A stretch of DNA of 64,000 nucleotides, from assembly GCF_002109325.1 (NCBI RefSeq), contig NZ_CP015348.1:1522501-1586500 (forward strand), read 5' to 3'. This DNA comes from Sporosarcina ureae. GTDB taxonomy: Bacteria; Bacillota; Bacilli; Bacillales_A; Planococcaceae. Below the pieces are notes generated by a model. The model saw only the letters and a program-made list of their open reading frames with translations. It was not told the DNA's origin and made no database searches. Position 1 is the stretch's first letter; every line of letters begins with the position of its first letter. A program made the translations under genes and the position numbers. This document shows, piece by piece, positions 18,981-28,523 of this stretch.

Positions 18981-20168
18981 TTGAAGCAATCAAACAGGCT
19001 AGGTGAACGATTTGACTGGACACTTGCCTTTATCATTTTACTTTTCGCGATCATCAGTTTTTTCGTCATTGGATCTGCTCAAACCTCTGAGCAATATACA
19101 CAGAACTTCGTTTTAAAACAAGTGAGGTGGTATATACTCGGTTCCTTCATCGTCGCAATGGTGATGTACTTTGAACCAGAACAGTATAAAAAGTTCGCTT
19201 GGTATTTCTATGGTTTCGGTATTTTTCTATTGGTTTTTCTTATGTTGGCGCCCGGTGGACCAGGTCAAATTGCAGAAATGCGCTACAGTGCAAAGCGATG
19301 GTTGCATTTACCTGTCATCGGAACCATTCAGCCTGCTGAGTTCATTAAAACGTTCTTTATTATTGGACTTGCCAAGATGGTCAGCACGCATAACGAACGT
19401 TCTTTAAACAGGACCTATACAACCGATTTACTGTTGCTTGGTAAAATTGCGCTAATGCTAGTCGTTCCGCTATTCCTTATCATGAAGCAACCCGACCTCG
19501 GAACTTCACTGGTATTTATATCGATTACGGCAGCTATCGTCATCGTTTCGGGTATTTCATGGAAACTGCTCGTGCCTATCTTTTCGTTGGGCGCTGCAGC
19601 CGCGGGCGGAATATTATGGATGTCATTATTCGCACAAGACTTACTCGATAAATTCGGCTTCTCACCTTATCAGTTTAAGCGAGTGTATTCATGGCTTGAT
19701 CCGTACTCTTACCCGACCGACGAAGGGTATAACCTGATTACAGCAATGACCGCAATAGGCTCAGGAGAACTGACAGGAAAAGGGTTTCTAGAGCGCGTCG
19801 TTTACATCCCCGAGAATCATACCGACTTCATCTTCAGTGTAATAGGTGAAGAATACGGTTTTATCGGTGCATGTTTAGTCATCACCTTGTATTTCATTTT
19901 AATTTATCATTTAACAAAAGTAGCCCTTTCACTACATGATCCGTTTAGCGTATATGTATGTACGGGTATCATTGCGATGATTGCGTTCCATGTGTTCGAA
20001 AACATCGGCATGAATATTCAACTATTGCCGATTACAGGAATCCCATTGCCGTTCATCAGTTACGGAGGAAGTTCCTTATTCAGTAATATGCTGGCCATCG
20101 GTTTAATCTTTAGTATGAAGTTCCATCAGCGGACCTATTTATTCGATGCGGATGACGATGATTTGTAA
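18981..20168 (+). CDS. rodA: RodA-type SEDS peptidoglycan glycosyltransferase
   Basis: 395 residues with about ten membrane helices. SEDS signatures are [51 protein letters not shown] and [16 protein letters not shown]. It polymerises glycan strands from lipid II and flips or handles the lipid at the membrane. The last motif and the length fit RodA better than FtsW. It starts with TTG after AAGGTGAG. It is divergent from ddl, so wall precursor and wall polymerisation genes share one control region. Confidence 0.93.
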   Translation: MKQSNRLGERFDWTLAFIILLFAIISFFVIGSAQTSEQYTQNFVLKQVRWYILGSFIVAMVMYFEPEQYKKFAWYFYGFGIFLLVFLMLAPGGPGQIAEMRYSAKRWLHLPVIGTIQPAEFIKTFFIIGLAKMVSTHNERSLNRTYTTDLLLLGKIALMLVVPLFLIMKQPDLGTSLVFISITAAIVIVSGISWKLLVPIFSLGAAAAGGILWMSLFAQDLLDKFGFSPYQFKRVYSWLDPYSYPTDEGYNLITAMTAIGSGELTGKGFLERVVYIPENHTDFIFSVIGEEYGFIGACLVITLYFILIYHLTKVALSLHDPFSVYVCTGIIAMIAFHVFENIGMNIQLLPITGIPLPFISYGGSSLFSNMLAIGLIFSMKFHQRTYLFDADDDDL

Positions 20169-20182
20169 TGAATGAATGCCAC

Positions 20183-20238
20183 GCCCCCTTTTCGAGCAGT
20201 CACAAATTGTGTAGACTGTATAGGAATGGGGGTTTTTT
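20183..20238 (+). terminator. Rho-independent terminator-like hairpin between rodA and the PhnA-like gene
   Basis: CCCCC at 20183 and GGGGG at 20227-20231 close a long interrupted stem with inner AGTC/GACT pairing, followed by seven T residues that abut the next start codon. The ribosome binding site of the next gene (GGAATGGGGG) lies in the 3' arm. Confidence 0.65.
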
Positions 20239-20239
20239 T

Positions 20240-20584
20240 ATGTCAACTTTACCAAATTGTCCAAAATGCCAATCGGAATATACGTACGAAGATGGAAACC
20301 TTCTTGTTTGTCCGGAATGTGCATACGAGTGGACTCCAGGATCAGTGGAAGAATCCGACTCATTAGAAACGCCAGAGATCAAGGATGCTAATGGCAATGT
20401 GTTGCAGGATGGAGATTCTGTAACAGTCATCAAAGATTTAAAAGTAAAAGGAAGTTCCAATCCACTGAAAATGGGAACGAAAGTAAAAAGTATCCGTTTA
20501 GTAGAGGGCGACCACAATATCGATTGTAAAATTGATGGATTTGGCGCTATGCAACTAAAATCGGAGTTTGTGAAGAAAATTTAA
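20240..20584 (+). CDS. PhnA/YjdM family zinc-ribbon protein
   Basis: 114 residues from ATG 20240. The N-terminal zinc ribbon has [21 protein letters not shown], two CxxC pairs, followed by the PhnA C-terminal domain [20 protein letters not shown] and [20 protein letters not shown]. Despite the name, the family has no proven role in phosphonate use. The ORF is open back to 20168, but family members start here. Its ribosome binding site is part of a terminator-like hairpin. Confidence 0.92.
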   Translation: MSTLPNCPKCQSEYTYEDGNLLVCPECAYEWTPGSVEESDSLETPEIKDANGNVLQDGDSVTVIKDLKVKGSSNPLKMGTKVKSIRLVEGDHNIDCKIDGFGAMQLKSEFVKKI

Positions 20585-20598
20585 CACTTCACCTAACG

Positions 20599-20638
20599 CG
20601 AAAAGCTCACCCTCGAATATTCGAGGGTGAGCTTTTCG
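20599..20638. terminator. Perfect palindromic terminator after the PhnA-like gene
   Basis: Two perfect 20-base arms, CGAAAAGCTCACCCTCGAAT and its complement, follow the stop codon by 15 bases. The A/T ends allow function in both directions, so it can also end the small convergent gene at 20652-20792. Confidence 0.9.
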
Positions 20639-20651
20639 TATGATCTGATGT

Positions 20652-20792
20652 TTAGTTGGTTTGAACAGGCGGTACTTGTACTGCAGGCGTCAACGCTTGC
20701 AACATATCGCTTCTAGATTTTGTGAGTTTTGCGGAAACACCAAGCTTTGCCAAATTGGAAATAATCTTCTTGAAATCCATCTCTTTAGCCAC
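20652..20792 (-). CDS. Small protein, 46 residues, probably Lmo0850 type
   Basis: The minus strand has GAGGTGG, five bases, then GTG and 46 codons ending in TAA. The product begins MAKEMDFKKIISNLAKLGV, has the basic segment AKLTKSRSDMLQAL, and ends in a proline-rich tail. The sequence resembles what I remember of the small Lmo0850 family of Listeria and Bacillales; I could not check this. No membrane helix or cysteine is present and the function is unknown. It is convergent with the PhnA-like gene through a shared perfect hairpin. Confidence 0.8.
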   Translation of the reverse strand: MAKEMDFKKIISNLAKLGVSAKLTKSRSDMLQALTPAVQVPPVQTN

Positions 20793-20975
20793 TTCTTCCA
20801 CCTCAACCTTCTGGGTTAATTATATAGACGTTTTATCACTTATGAAGTTCTCTATTTTTTAAAAAATTATTGATTACTTATATCATACCACTTTACTTGC
20901 ATTTTAAATCTTTCATTTATGTTACATTTTCACTTTTTTTGCAAGTTTTAAACCTTTTTTCAAAAAACAGATGTT

Positions 20976-21005
20976 TTGACATACCCCCCATACGTATATT
21001 ACGAT
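20976..21005 (+). promoter_or_regulatory. csoR-copZ-copA promoter with probable CsoR operator
   Basis: TTGACA and TACGAT are separated by 18 bases. The spacer holds ATACCCCCCATACGTAT, whose C-tract and flanking ATAC/GTAT resemble one half of known CsoR operators. Copper binding to CsoR would lift repression. Confidence 0.65.
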
Positions 21006-21034
21006 GAAAATGTATGAAAGGTGGTGGACAACCA

Positions 21035-21364
21035 GTGACATTATTACCCGAAGACCCTTTGCTAGAAGAAGTAGAAGTTTCCTGCCGCAAGAGTCATCAT
21101 TCAGAAGAAATTAAGACGAACTTGACGCATCGTTTAAACCGTATCGAAGGCCAGATCCGTGGCATTAAGGGAATGGTAGAGCGCGATGTCTATTGTGATG
21201 ATATTATTACCCAGCTGTCCGCTACACAATCTGCTTTGAATAGTGTCGCCAATGTTTTATTGGACGGACACTTAAAAGGCTGTGTCAAAACCAGATTAGC
21301 TGAAGGGGACGAAGAAGTATTAGATGAACTGGTCAAAACCATAGCTAAATTAATTAGAAAATAG
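21035..21364 (+). CDS. csoR: CsoR, copper-sensing transcriptional repressor
   Basis: 109 residues from GTG 21035, with AAAGGTGGTGG seven bases upstream; an ATG at 21014 lies inside the leader and is less likely. The Cu(I) ligands C54, H79 and C83 show the exact 25- and 4-residue spacing of Bacillus subtilis CsoR. Helical motifs HRLNRIEGQIRGIKGMVERD and ITQLSATQSALNSVAN are typical. It is an all-helical repressor that leaves DNA on binding Cu(I). It heads an operon with copZ (12 bases on) and copA. Confidence 0.96.
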   Translation: MTLLPEDPLLEEVEVSCRKSHHSEEIKTNLTHRLNRIEGQIRGIKGMVERDVYCDDIITQLSATQSALNSVANVLLDGHLKGCVKTRLAEGDEEVLDELVKTIAKLIRK

Positions 21365-21376
21365 GAGGAATCATAC

Positions 21377-21586
21377 ATGACAGAAACAACATTGAAAGTA
21401 TCAGGAATGACATGCAACCATTGTGTACAAGCAGTTGAAGGTGCTTTAACAGAATTAGCAGGAGTAGAACGTGCTTTGGTTGATTTAAAAGCCAATAACG
21501 TAGTAGTTCAGTACGATGAATCAGCGTTAAACGTAGCTCAGATGACAGAAGCAATTGAAGATCAAGGATATGACGTCGAAGCGTAA
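21377..21586 (+). CDS. copZ: CopZ copper chaperone
   Basis: 69-residue heavy-metal-associated domain. The metal site GMTCNHC has C13 and C16. It carries Cu(I) in the cytoplasm to the CopA ATPase. AGGAGG stands in front of the ATG. Lying between csoR and copA with short gaps, it is clearly co-transcribed. Confidence 0.96.
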   Translation: MTETTLKVSGMTCNHCVQAVEGALTELAGVERALVDLKANNVVVQYDESALNVAQMTEAIEDQGYDVEA

Positions 21587-21606
21587 CGAAAGAGGTGTCC
21601 TGCATC

Positions 21607-24012
21607 ATGAGTGAACAAAAATCAGAATTTGCTATTACCGGTATGACGTGTGCAGCTTGTGCTAATCGCATTGAAAAAGGTCTACAACGATTAGAAGGCG
21701 TATCTACTGCTAACGTGAATTTTGCGACAGAAAAAGCAGCTGTTACATTTGATTCCGAACAAATCGGATTAACTGACGTAGAAGAACGAATTCGCAAGCT
21801 AGGTTATGATGTGCTGATGGAAGAGGTAAATCTTAATATTAGTGGCATGACATGCGCGGCTTGTTCCGCACGGATTGAAAAAGTATTGTCACGTACGTCT
21901 GGCATTCAATCCGCTTCCGTCAACTTAGCACTTGAAACAGCTCATGTAAGCTATGACCCTGCCGCTTTAGATTTGACGGATATTTTACAAAAGATAAAAA
22001 AGATCGGTTATGAAGCGGCACCTCGTTCAGAGGAATCCGCTGAACAAACTGATCATCGGCAGAAAGAGATAGATGAAAAGACGCGCAAGCTGATTATTTC
22101 CGCTATCCTGTCCTTGCCGCTTTTGTGGACGATGTTCGCACACTTTTCCTTCACTTCTTGGATGTATGTGCCGGAAATATTTATGAACCCTTATTTCCAA
22201 TGGGCATTAGCTACACCCGTACAGTTTTGGATTGGGGCTACGTTCTATAAAGGCGCGTATGCTGCGCTACGTAATGGCAGTGCCAATATGGACGTACTGG
22301 TTGTACTCGGTACGTCTGCCGCCTATTTCTATTCGGTCTATCTTGTATTGACCGGTTTTGCACTAGAACATGGGTTGTATTTCGAAACAAGTGCCGTGTT
22401 AATCACATTGATTTTATTAGGTAAAGTATTCGAAGCACGCGCTAAAGGTCGTTCATCAGATGCAATAAAAAATCTGATGAAGTTGCAACCACAAGTGGCT
22501 ATTTTAGAACGCGATGGTGAAGTCATCGAAATACCTATTCACGAAGTAGCTCACGGAGATATTCTAGTTATTCGGCCTGGAGCTTCTATTCCAGTGGACG
22601 GAATTGTCTTGTCAGGAGCTTCCGCAGTGGATGAGTCGATGCTAACAGGCGAAAGCTTACCTGTTGACAAACAAAACGGTGATGAAGTATTCGCCGCTAC
22701 AGTGAATGCTAACGGTTCATTACGCGTAGAAGCATCGAACGTAGGTAAAGACACGATGCTATCAACGATCATTCGGGTCGTAGAAGAAGCACAAGGATCA
22801 AAAGCACCCATCCAACGGCTGGCTGACCGAATTTCTGGCGTGTTTGTACCTATTGTTGTCGGAATTGCGATCATTACGTTTCTCATCTGGTATTTCGCAG
22901 TCGCACCTGGCGATTTCGAAGCTTCTCTAACAAGCATGATTGCCGTACTGGTCATTGCATGTCCGTGTGCACTAGGTCTCGCTACTCCAACTTCTATAAT
23001 GGCTGGTTCAGGACGAGCTGCAGAAGAAGGCGTGTTATTTAAAACAGCTGAAGCAATGGAGCAGACCCGTTCTATTGATACGATTGTATTCGATAAAACA
23101 GGTACGATCACAAAAGGTCTTCCAGAACTGACAGATTTCCATATTCGCGATGAAAAACAGCGACTGTCTTTGTTATCACTTGCTGCGGCTTCCGAAAGTG
23201 ACTCTGAGCACCCTGTTGCAAAAGCTATTACATCTTATGGACTAGAGCAACTTTCTACATTGCCAACGGTTGATTCATTCGAAGCGATTCCAGGTTACGG
23301 AATTCGTACAGTGATTGATAGACAGACTGTTTTACTCGGTACAAAGAATCTACTCTCTCGCTATGATGTGGAATTTGATCCGACAATTGCTTCTGTAGAA
23401 CAAATGGAAGGCGACGGAAAGACGGTTATGTTCATGGCGTTAGACGGTGTACATGAAGCGGTCATTGCCGTTGCTGATACGATAAAGGAAACTTCTAGTC
23501 AGGCCATTGCTGAGCTACGGGCTATGGGTCTCGATGTCATCATGTTAACTGGCGATCAGCAAATGACGGCACAGGCTATTGCGAATACGGCTGGAATCGA
23601 TCATGTAATTGCAGGCGTATTGCCGGACCGTAAAGCAGAAGTCATTCGTTCGTTACAGGCTGAAGGAAAGCGTGTCGCGATGGTCGGTGACGGTATTAAC
23701 GATGCACCTGCCCTCGCAGTTGCCGATATCGGTATGGCGATGGGTACTGGAACAGCGGTCGCGATGGAAGCGGCTGACGTGACGTTGATGCATGGTGATT
23801 TATTGCGCGTTGTGGATACAGTGAAGATGAGTGGGTTGACGGTCCGGAACATTAAGCAGAACTTGTTCTGGGCACTTGCGTATAACTCGATCGGCATTCC
23901 AATTGCCGCAGCCGGTCTGCTAGCACCATGGCTAGCAGGCGCTGCGATGGCATTCAGTTCGGTGTCAGTCGTGTTGAACGCCTTACGTCTACAGCGTGTG
24001 AAGTTGCATTAA
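21607..24012 (+). CDS. copA: CopA, P1B-type copper-exporting ATPase
   Basis: 801 residues from ATG 21607 (GAGGTG nine bases upstream; the upstream GTG at 21595 overlaps that site). Two N-terminal HMA domains carry GMTCAAC at C15/C18 and again near residue 83. Eight membrane helices follow, with the transport motif IACPCALG, the actuator TGES, the phosphorylation motif [17 protein letters not shown] and [10 protein letters not shown]. It pumps Cu(I) out of the cytoplasm at the expense of ATP. It is the last gene of the csoR operon and is followed by a strong terminator. Confidence 0.97.
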   Translation: MSEQKSEFAITGMTCAACANRIEKGLQRLEGVSTANVNFATEKAAVTFDSEQIGLTDVEERIRKLGYDVLMEEVNLNISGMTCAACSARIEKVLSRTSGIQSASVNLALETAHVSYDPAALDLTDILQKIKKIGYEAAPRSEESAEQTDHRQKEIDEKTRKLIISAILSLPLLWTMFAHFSFTSWMYVPEIFMNPYFQWALATPVQFWIGATFYKGAYAALRNGSANMDVLVVLGTSAAYFYSVYLVLTGFALEHGLYFETSAVLITLILLGKVFEARAKGRSSDAIKNLMKLQPQVAILERDGEVIEIPIHEVAHGDILVIRPGASIPVDGIVLSGASAVDESMLTGESLPVDKQNGDEVFAATVNANGSLRVEASNVGKDTMLSTIIRVVEEAQGSKAPIQRLADRISGVFVPIVVGIAIITFLIWYFAVAPGDFEASLTSMIAVLVIACPCALGLATPTSIMAGSGRAAEEGVLFKTAEAMEQTRSIDTIVFDKTGTITKGLPELTDFHIRDEKQRLSLLSLAAASESDSEHPVAKAITSYGLEQLSTLPTVDSFEAIPGYGIRTVIDRQTVLLGTKNLLSRYDVEFDPTIASVEQMEGDGKTVMFMALDGVHEAVIAVADTIKETSSQAIAELRAMGLDVIMLTGDQQMTAQAIANTAGIDHVIAGVLPDRKAEVIRSLQAEGKRVAMVGDGINDAPALAVADIGMAMGTGTAVAMEAADVTLMHGDLLRVVDTVKMSGLTVRNIKQNLFWALAYNSIGIPIAAAGLLAPWLAGAAMAFSSVSVVLNALRLQRVKLH

Positions 24013-24020
24013 AATTATTA

Positions 24021-24068
24021 GGCTACCCCAGAAGTCGGAACATACGACTTTCTGGGGTAGTCTTTTTT
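24021..24068 (+). terminator. Terminator of the copper operon
   Basis: CTACCCCAGAA and TTCTGGGGTAG pair through a further inner GTCG/CGAC stem, and TCTTTTTTG follows. Confidence 0.9.
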
Positions 24069-24102
24069 GTTTTTGAAGTGAAGGTTAAATAAGCTAAACA
24101 GA

Positions 24103-24130
24103 TAGGCTGGCAGGAGTGTTGGGGTGGGGA
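24103..24130 (+). repeat. Dispersed repeat family 2, single arm
   Basis: GGCTGGCAGGAGTGTTGGGG and the following TGGGGATT match the outer arm of the palindrome at 11498-11588 and abut repeat family 1. No coding potential. Confidence 0.5.
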
Positions 24131-24505
24131 TTTGTAATGTAAGTAGATGATACCTTTTGTTGCTCATTAAAATAAGTATTGTAATCGATTTTGAACTGTA
24201 GAACTTGAATCTAAAGAAGTTAAAACAAAACAATAATTCACACACTACCTACAGTGAGTGATCTAAGTACCTGCACTATAAAAGTAGGATGGAAGCGGAA
24301 GTTGGGGGCGAAGTGCAAAGATGTGCTCCTAACGCTGCGCTTTTACTCGCAAAAGCCGTTCTTCGTTACGGCTCTTCCCGATGGATCAGCCCGATCAGGT
24401 GAGACAACTAAGAGAGTGCAGCGAACAGTTGGCTCACCGCGGGCCCATGGGAAAGCGTCCCCCAACTGGAGCTTCCATCCCGAACCACTCACAAACTCAC
24501 TCACT
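24131..24505 (+). repeat. 375-bp dispersed intergenic repeat, family 1, copy A
   Basis: This segment matches the reverse complement of 45012-45386 over its whole 375-bp length. Bases 24287-24380 (94 bp) are identical, and so are about 63 bp at 24443-24505. The outer 150 bp and an inner block (24381-24442) are more diverged. The conserved block is bounded by inverted arms GGATGGAAGC and GCTTCCATCC. Inside is the hairpin AGCCGT-TCTTCGTT-ACGGCT. The region 24069-24669 contains no gene that I can support; the ORFs across it are repeat sequence. Confidence 0.9.
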
Positions 24506-24669
24506 ACTCCTAAGACTTTGACTTTGAATTTGACTTTAAATATTTCAAAAACCATCTACAATCTGCTTCCGTCCCCTCACGTATACCAATTCCCTCACTC
24601 CTACTTGAACGCTCCCCCTTTTCATCGTACGATAAGAAAGAAACTATTCAGACAGAAAGCAGGTTACAT

Positions 24670-25845
24670 ATGAAGAAAACGATCTTATTATTGATGTCCG
24701 TCCAGTTCTTCGTTTACCTCGGATTCGGCATCATCATCCCTATTTTACCCGAAGTCATCCTAGCTGAAGGCTTTTCAGTAGTGCATGTCGGTGGTCTGCT
24801 GACGATCTATGCCTTGTCCTCATTCTTCACCGCGCCATTATGGGGCGCGCTGTCTGATCGTACAGGTAGAAAAAAACTGATAATGATCGGCTTGCTCGGT
24901 TTTAGCGTAAGCTTCTTCTTATTCGCAGCGTTTATGCACCATATAGTTCTGCTCTATGTTTCGCGCGTAGTAGGAGGTATCTTCTCAGGTGCGTTATATA
25001 CCGCAGTGACTGGGTTTGTTGCTGATATCACGACAGAAGAGAATCGGAATAAGTACATGGGTCTACTCGGCATGTCAATCGGTCTCGGATTCATTTTCGG
25101 ACCAGCAATTGGAGGTATTCTTGGTGACGTCCATTTGCAACTACCATTCATCGCTTCCGGTTCATTGACTTTGCTATTAACCGTGTACGCTATGATTATT
25201 CTCCAAGAGCCTGACCGTCATAGTGAAGGGAATAAACGAGCTATTATCCCAAAAGGTGCTTCTACCTTATGGACGTATCGTATTCGCTATCTATTCATCA
25301 CATCATTCATCATCACGTTTTTACTTGCTGGCGTCGAAGCGACATTCCAGCTGTTTCAAATCGATAAAATTCAAATTACACCATTGCAACTTGGCTATTT
25401 ATTTATGGCAAGTGGTCTTGTGGATGCCGCCATTCAAGGTGGTGTGGTACGACGGGTGAAGAATGGTACAGAAACTTCGTGGATTATTGTCGCGCAAGTC
25501 GTTACAGCAATCGGCCTAATACTCATTCCATTTTCCACGAGTTTACTATGGGCAGGTTTTGCAATGAGTGTATTCACTGCCGGTAACGCGCTTGTCAGAA
25601 CAGTACTCGTGTCACTCACAACTAAAGAATCGGGCGGTATGTATGGAACTGCAGCGGGTCTCTCCTACTCTATGGATAATATGGGGCGAATTATTGGTCC
25701 GTTGTTATTTACATGGGTATTCACCATGCAAGCAGGTAATATGTACTTCATTTCTGCAATTATCGCCTTACTCTCTATAATCTTAGTATTTATTTTCCGT
25801 AAATCAACACGGTCTTTACGAAGCACTGCAGAACCTGCTGCTTGA
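24670..25845 (+). CDS. MFS drug/metabolite efflux transporter (DHA1, TetA/NorA-like)
   Basis: 391 residues, 12 membrane helices. Motif A is GALSDRTGRKKLIMIG between helices 2 and 3, and the antiporter motif C is GLGFIFGPAIGGILG in helix 5. These mark a proton-coupled exporter of the DHA1 family. The substrate cannot be assigned. The ribosome binding site is weak (AGCAGG). Upstream lies the 375-bp repeat and no clear promoter. Confidence 0.85.
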   Translation: MKKTILLLMSVQFFVYLGFGIIIPILPEVILAEGFSVVHVGGLLTIYALSSFFTAPLWGALSDRTGRKKLIMIGLLGFSVSFFLFAAFMHHIVLLYVSRVVGGIFSGALYTAVTGFVADITTEENRNKYMGLLGMSIGLGFIFGPAIGGILGDVHLQLPFIASGSLTLLLTVYAMIILQEPDRHSEGNKRAIIPKGASTLWTYRIRYLFITSFIITFLLAGVEATFQLFQIDKIQITPLQLGYLFMASGLVDAAIQGGVVRRVKNGTETSWIIVAQVVTAIGLILIPFSTSLLWAGFAMSVFTAGNALVRTVLVSLTTKESGGMYGTAAGLSYSMDNMGRIIGPLLFTWVFTMQAGNMYFISAIIALLSIILVFIFRKSTRSLRSTAEPAA

Positions 25846-25944
25846 TACCATACGTATGGAATTTTATCTTGCTATGTAAACAGGTTATTTTTTCACAACT
25901 CCGTTATACTAAAGGAATAGTATATATCCCGTGGGAGGAAGCTT

Positions 25945-27396
25945 ATGACGCAAGTGATTAGTTTGATTATCACAAGTACGTTGGTTATTAATATATTTCT
26001 AGCGGTCGCTTTGATATTTTTAGAGCGTCGAGATCCTACCAGTACTTGGGCATGGCTTCTCGTGCTATTCTTTATTCCAATTTTAGGCTTTGTTATTTAT
26101 TTATTACTCGGTCGACAATTGCGACAGAAGCACTTATTCCGCTGGGAAGGCAGGAATAAAATCGGTATTGAAAAGCTGATTAATTATCAACTTGAGGCAA
26201 TAGAAAATGAAACATTCGAGTTTCTAAAGACCGATACAGAAGAATATGGCGATATGATCTATTTGCATTTACGCAATAATCATTCTGTACTAACACAGGA
26301 TAATGATATGCAGATATTCACAGACGGTCAAGAGAAGTTTGAAGCACTACTCGAGGACTTGGAACACGCTCGTGATCATATCCATATTCAGTATTATATT
26401 TTCCGTCTCGACGGAATAGGGAAACGAATTGAAGAGCTTCTAATCCGTAAAGCGAAATCTGGCGTGAAAGTACGGATGTTGTTTGACGATATTGGCTCAC
26501 GTGGTTTGCATGTGAGGCACTTTCGGGAATTAATTACTAGTGGTGGTGAAGTTGCTGCATTTTTCCCTGCCTTGCTACCACTGATCAATCCACGTTTAAA
26601 CTACCGGAATCACCGAAAAATCGTTATTATTGACGGAAGAATCGGATACATCGGTGGTTTTAACGTCGGCGATGAATATTTAGGACTCAGCAAAAAGTTC
26701 GGTTATTGGCGCGATACACATCTTCGTATTGAAGGAAGTGCAGTTCATCCCTTACAGACGCGCTTTATACTCGATTGGAACCAGGCATCACCGAGAACAA
26801 ATATTCAGTATGATGAACGATTCTTCCCTGCCATTCCCCGTAAAGGAACTGTAGGAATGCAGATTGTATCTAGTGGACCCGATTCCGAGTGGGAAGATAT
26901 TAAAGATGGCTATTTGAAGATGATATTCTTGGCGAAAGACTATATCTACATTCAGACGCCTTATTTTATTCCTGACACAAGTATGTTGGACGCTCTTCGC
27001 ATTGCATGTTTATCAGGTGTGGACGTTCGGATCATGATCCCTAATAAGCCGGATCACATGTTTGTCTACTGGGCGACCTATTCGAATATCGGACTGTTAC
27101 TAAAAGCTGGAGCGAGAGTATACATTTATGAAAATGGCTTTATCCACGCCAAGCAAATTGTAGTAGACGATCAAGTATCGTCTGTCGGAACAGCGAATAT
27201 TGATGTTCGCAGTTTCCGCTTGAACTTCGAAGTGAATGCTTTTATTTATGACCGGGAAAAATCTCATGAGTTGGCGGAGATTTTCGAGGAGGATATTCAG
27301 AATTCAACCGAGTTAACACTAGATGCGTATTTGGAGCGTGAGCGATTGATCAAAGTTAAAGAATCGATTTCTCGCTTACTTTCTCCAATCTTATAA
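25945..27396 (+). CDS. cls: Cardiolipin synthase
   Basis: 483 residues. Two N-terminal membrane helices precede two phospholipase-D HKD motifs, NHRKIVIIDGRIGYIGGFNV near residue 220 and IHAKQIVVDDQVSSVGTANI near residue 400. It condenses two phosphatidylglycerols into cardiolipin at the membrane. GGGAGGAAGC stands before the ATG. The gene is alone between two transcription units. Confidence 0.95.
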   Translation: MTQVISLIITSTLVINIFLAVALIFLERRDPTSTWAWLLVLFFIPILGFVIYLLLGRQLRQKHLFRWEGRNKIGIEKLINYQLEAIENETFEFLKTDTEEYGDMIYLHLRNNHSVLTQDNDMQIFTDGQEKFEALLEDLEHARDHIHIQYYIFRLDGIGKRIEELLIRKAKSGVKVRMLFDDIGSRGLHVRHFRELITSGGEVAAFFPALLPLINPRLNYRNHRKIVIIDGRIGYIGGFNVGDEYLGLSKKFGYWRDTHLRIEGSAVHPLQTRFILDWNQASPRTNIQYDERFFPAIPRKGTVGMQIVSSGPDSEWEDIKDGYLKMIFLAKDYIYIQTPYFIPDTSMLDALRIACLSGVDVRIMIPNKPDHMFVYWATYSNIGLLLKAGARVYIYENGFIHAKQIVVDDQVSSVGTANIDVRSFRLNFEVNAFIYDREKSHELAEIFEEDIQNSTELTLDAYLERERLIKVKESISRLLSPIL

Positions 27397-27436
27397 AAAC
27401 AGCCGACAGAGAATATATCTTCTGTCGGCTGTTTTT
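27395..27436. terminator. Bidirectional terminator between cls and the VanY-like gene
   Basis: AAAAACAGCCGACAGA and TCTGTCGGCTGTTTTT form a perfect 16-bp stem with a 10-base loop, serving both convergent genes. Confidence 0.9.
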
Positions 27437-28352
27437 ATCGTACTTCTAAATATTCTTCCAATGTAATGTTACGTTTGAATATTTGTTCCGCCATGTCTTT
27501 TCCAACATAACGATAATGCCAGGATTCATGCATGTAGCCAGTCATTTCTTCTTTTCCTTCAGGATAACGAAGGATAAATCCATATTGATGAGCGTTAGCA
27601 GCGAGCCACTTAGCCGCTTCTGTATCTCCAAACGAATTCGACGCCCAATGTTTTTCATGATTCACTTCCCCGATATCAAACGCAAGCCCTGTCTGATGCT
27701 CTGAATAGCCTGGACGCGCACTATACCGGTCGGCTGCTTCCTGTCCGTCTCTTTCTACATATCGGTTATATAAAGTCACTTGATAGTCATACGAACGATA
27801 GGTACTGAACGCTTGCAAATTAATACCAGATGTTAAAGCTGAAGCCGCTAATTCATTGAATGCCTCTCTCGCTTCTTCGCTTTCTCCAGGTGCGTAATCT
27901 TCCGGTAGAGGATATTGTTTATTAGCAAGTAAAACGCCATGTATAAGCATCGGTTCTTTAGGTAATTTCTGTCCTTTGATATAGCTAGTCGGGTTAGAAG
28001 GTTTCACTGGTTTTTGAGGTACCGCTTTTTCCACGGACGTTTCTTCTTGAGTTTCATTGATCAATGGCTTATCTACGTCACGAAGTCGTTCTTCACTCGG
28101 TAAAGGAGCTTTTTCTTCGTCATGACGTTCTGTTGTATCCGTTAGGCTAGAATCCACTGACTCTTCTATTTCTTGAAAGTCGGTAGATGATTCTGTTTCA
28201 CTTTGAATACTATCTAGCGCCTTCTCCACACTCCATTCATTCGTCCCAATCCATATCACACTACCCGCAAGGATAATGAAGATCAAAATGATACCTCCAT
28301 CTATCCATTTATTTTTCCTCTTACGCTTTTTATCGTCTCTATTGTTTCTCAT
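27435..28352 (-). CDS. D-alanyl-D-alanine carboxypeptidase, VanY/M15B family, membrane-anchored
   Basis: 305 residues. A basic head and one membrane helix (residues 16-36) are followed by an acidic Ser/Glu-rich spacer to about residue 110 and an M15 peptidase domain. Zinc ligands are in YSEHQTGLAFDIGE and ESWHYRYVGKDM. It trims the terminal D-Ala from peptidoglycan stems outside the membrane. Nothing suggests a vancomycin resistance cluster: no vanH/A/X neighbours are present. Confidence 0.92.
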   Translation of the reverse strand: MRNNRDDKKRKRKNKWIDGGIILIFIILAGSVIWIGTNEWSVEKALDSIQSETESSTDFQEIEESVDSSLTDTTERHDEEKAPLPSEERLRDVDKPLINETQEETSVEKAVPQKPVKPSNPTSYIKGQKLPKEPMLIHGVLLANKQYPLPEDYAPGESEEAREAFNELAASALTSGINLQAFSTYRSYDYQVTLYNRYVERDGQEAADRYSARPGYSEHQTGLAFDIGEVNHEKHWASNSFGDTEAAKWLAANAHQYGFILRYPEGKEEMTGYMHESWHYRYVGKDMAEQIFKRNITLEEYLEVR

Positions 28353-28523
28353 ACAATACCTGCTTTCTTTCTGAAACGCTTATTAAATATCTACTCTCTT
28401 TTTAATATAGCGTAAGCTTTGTTTCAAACTATGTATTCTAGTGTATCATTATTTTTCTTTTTCGTCTGTCTATGATAATATTTACCTAACTTAAGATTCA
28501 GCTATTATTGTGAGGTATTGCAT

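Noticed and set aside
24287..24480. A MITE with terminal inverted repeats GGATGGAAGC...GCTTCCATCC
   Set aside because: Similarity between copies A and B continues about 156 bp past the left arm and 25 bp past the right arm, so the inverted arms are internal and not the ends of the mobile unit. No target-site duplication was seen.
24254..24673. Plus-strand ORF of 139 codons ahead of the MFS gene, and its shadows at 24018-24245 and 24343-24555
   Set aside because: It lies entirely in the dispersed repeat region, has no ribosome binding site, and its sequence is the repeat read in one frame (compare the ORFs at 44905-45264).
27435..28352. Vancomycin resistance cluster
   Set aside because: Only the VanY-type carboxypeptidase is present; Ddl at 17692-18753 is the housekeeping ligase, and no vanH/vanX/vanRS neighbours exist.
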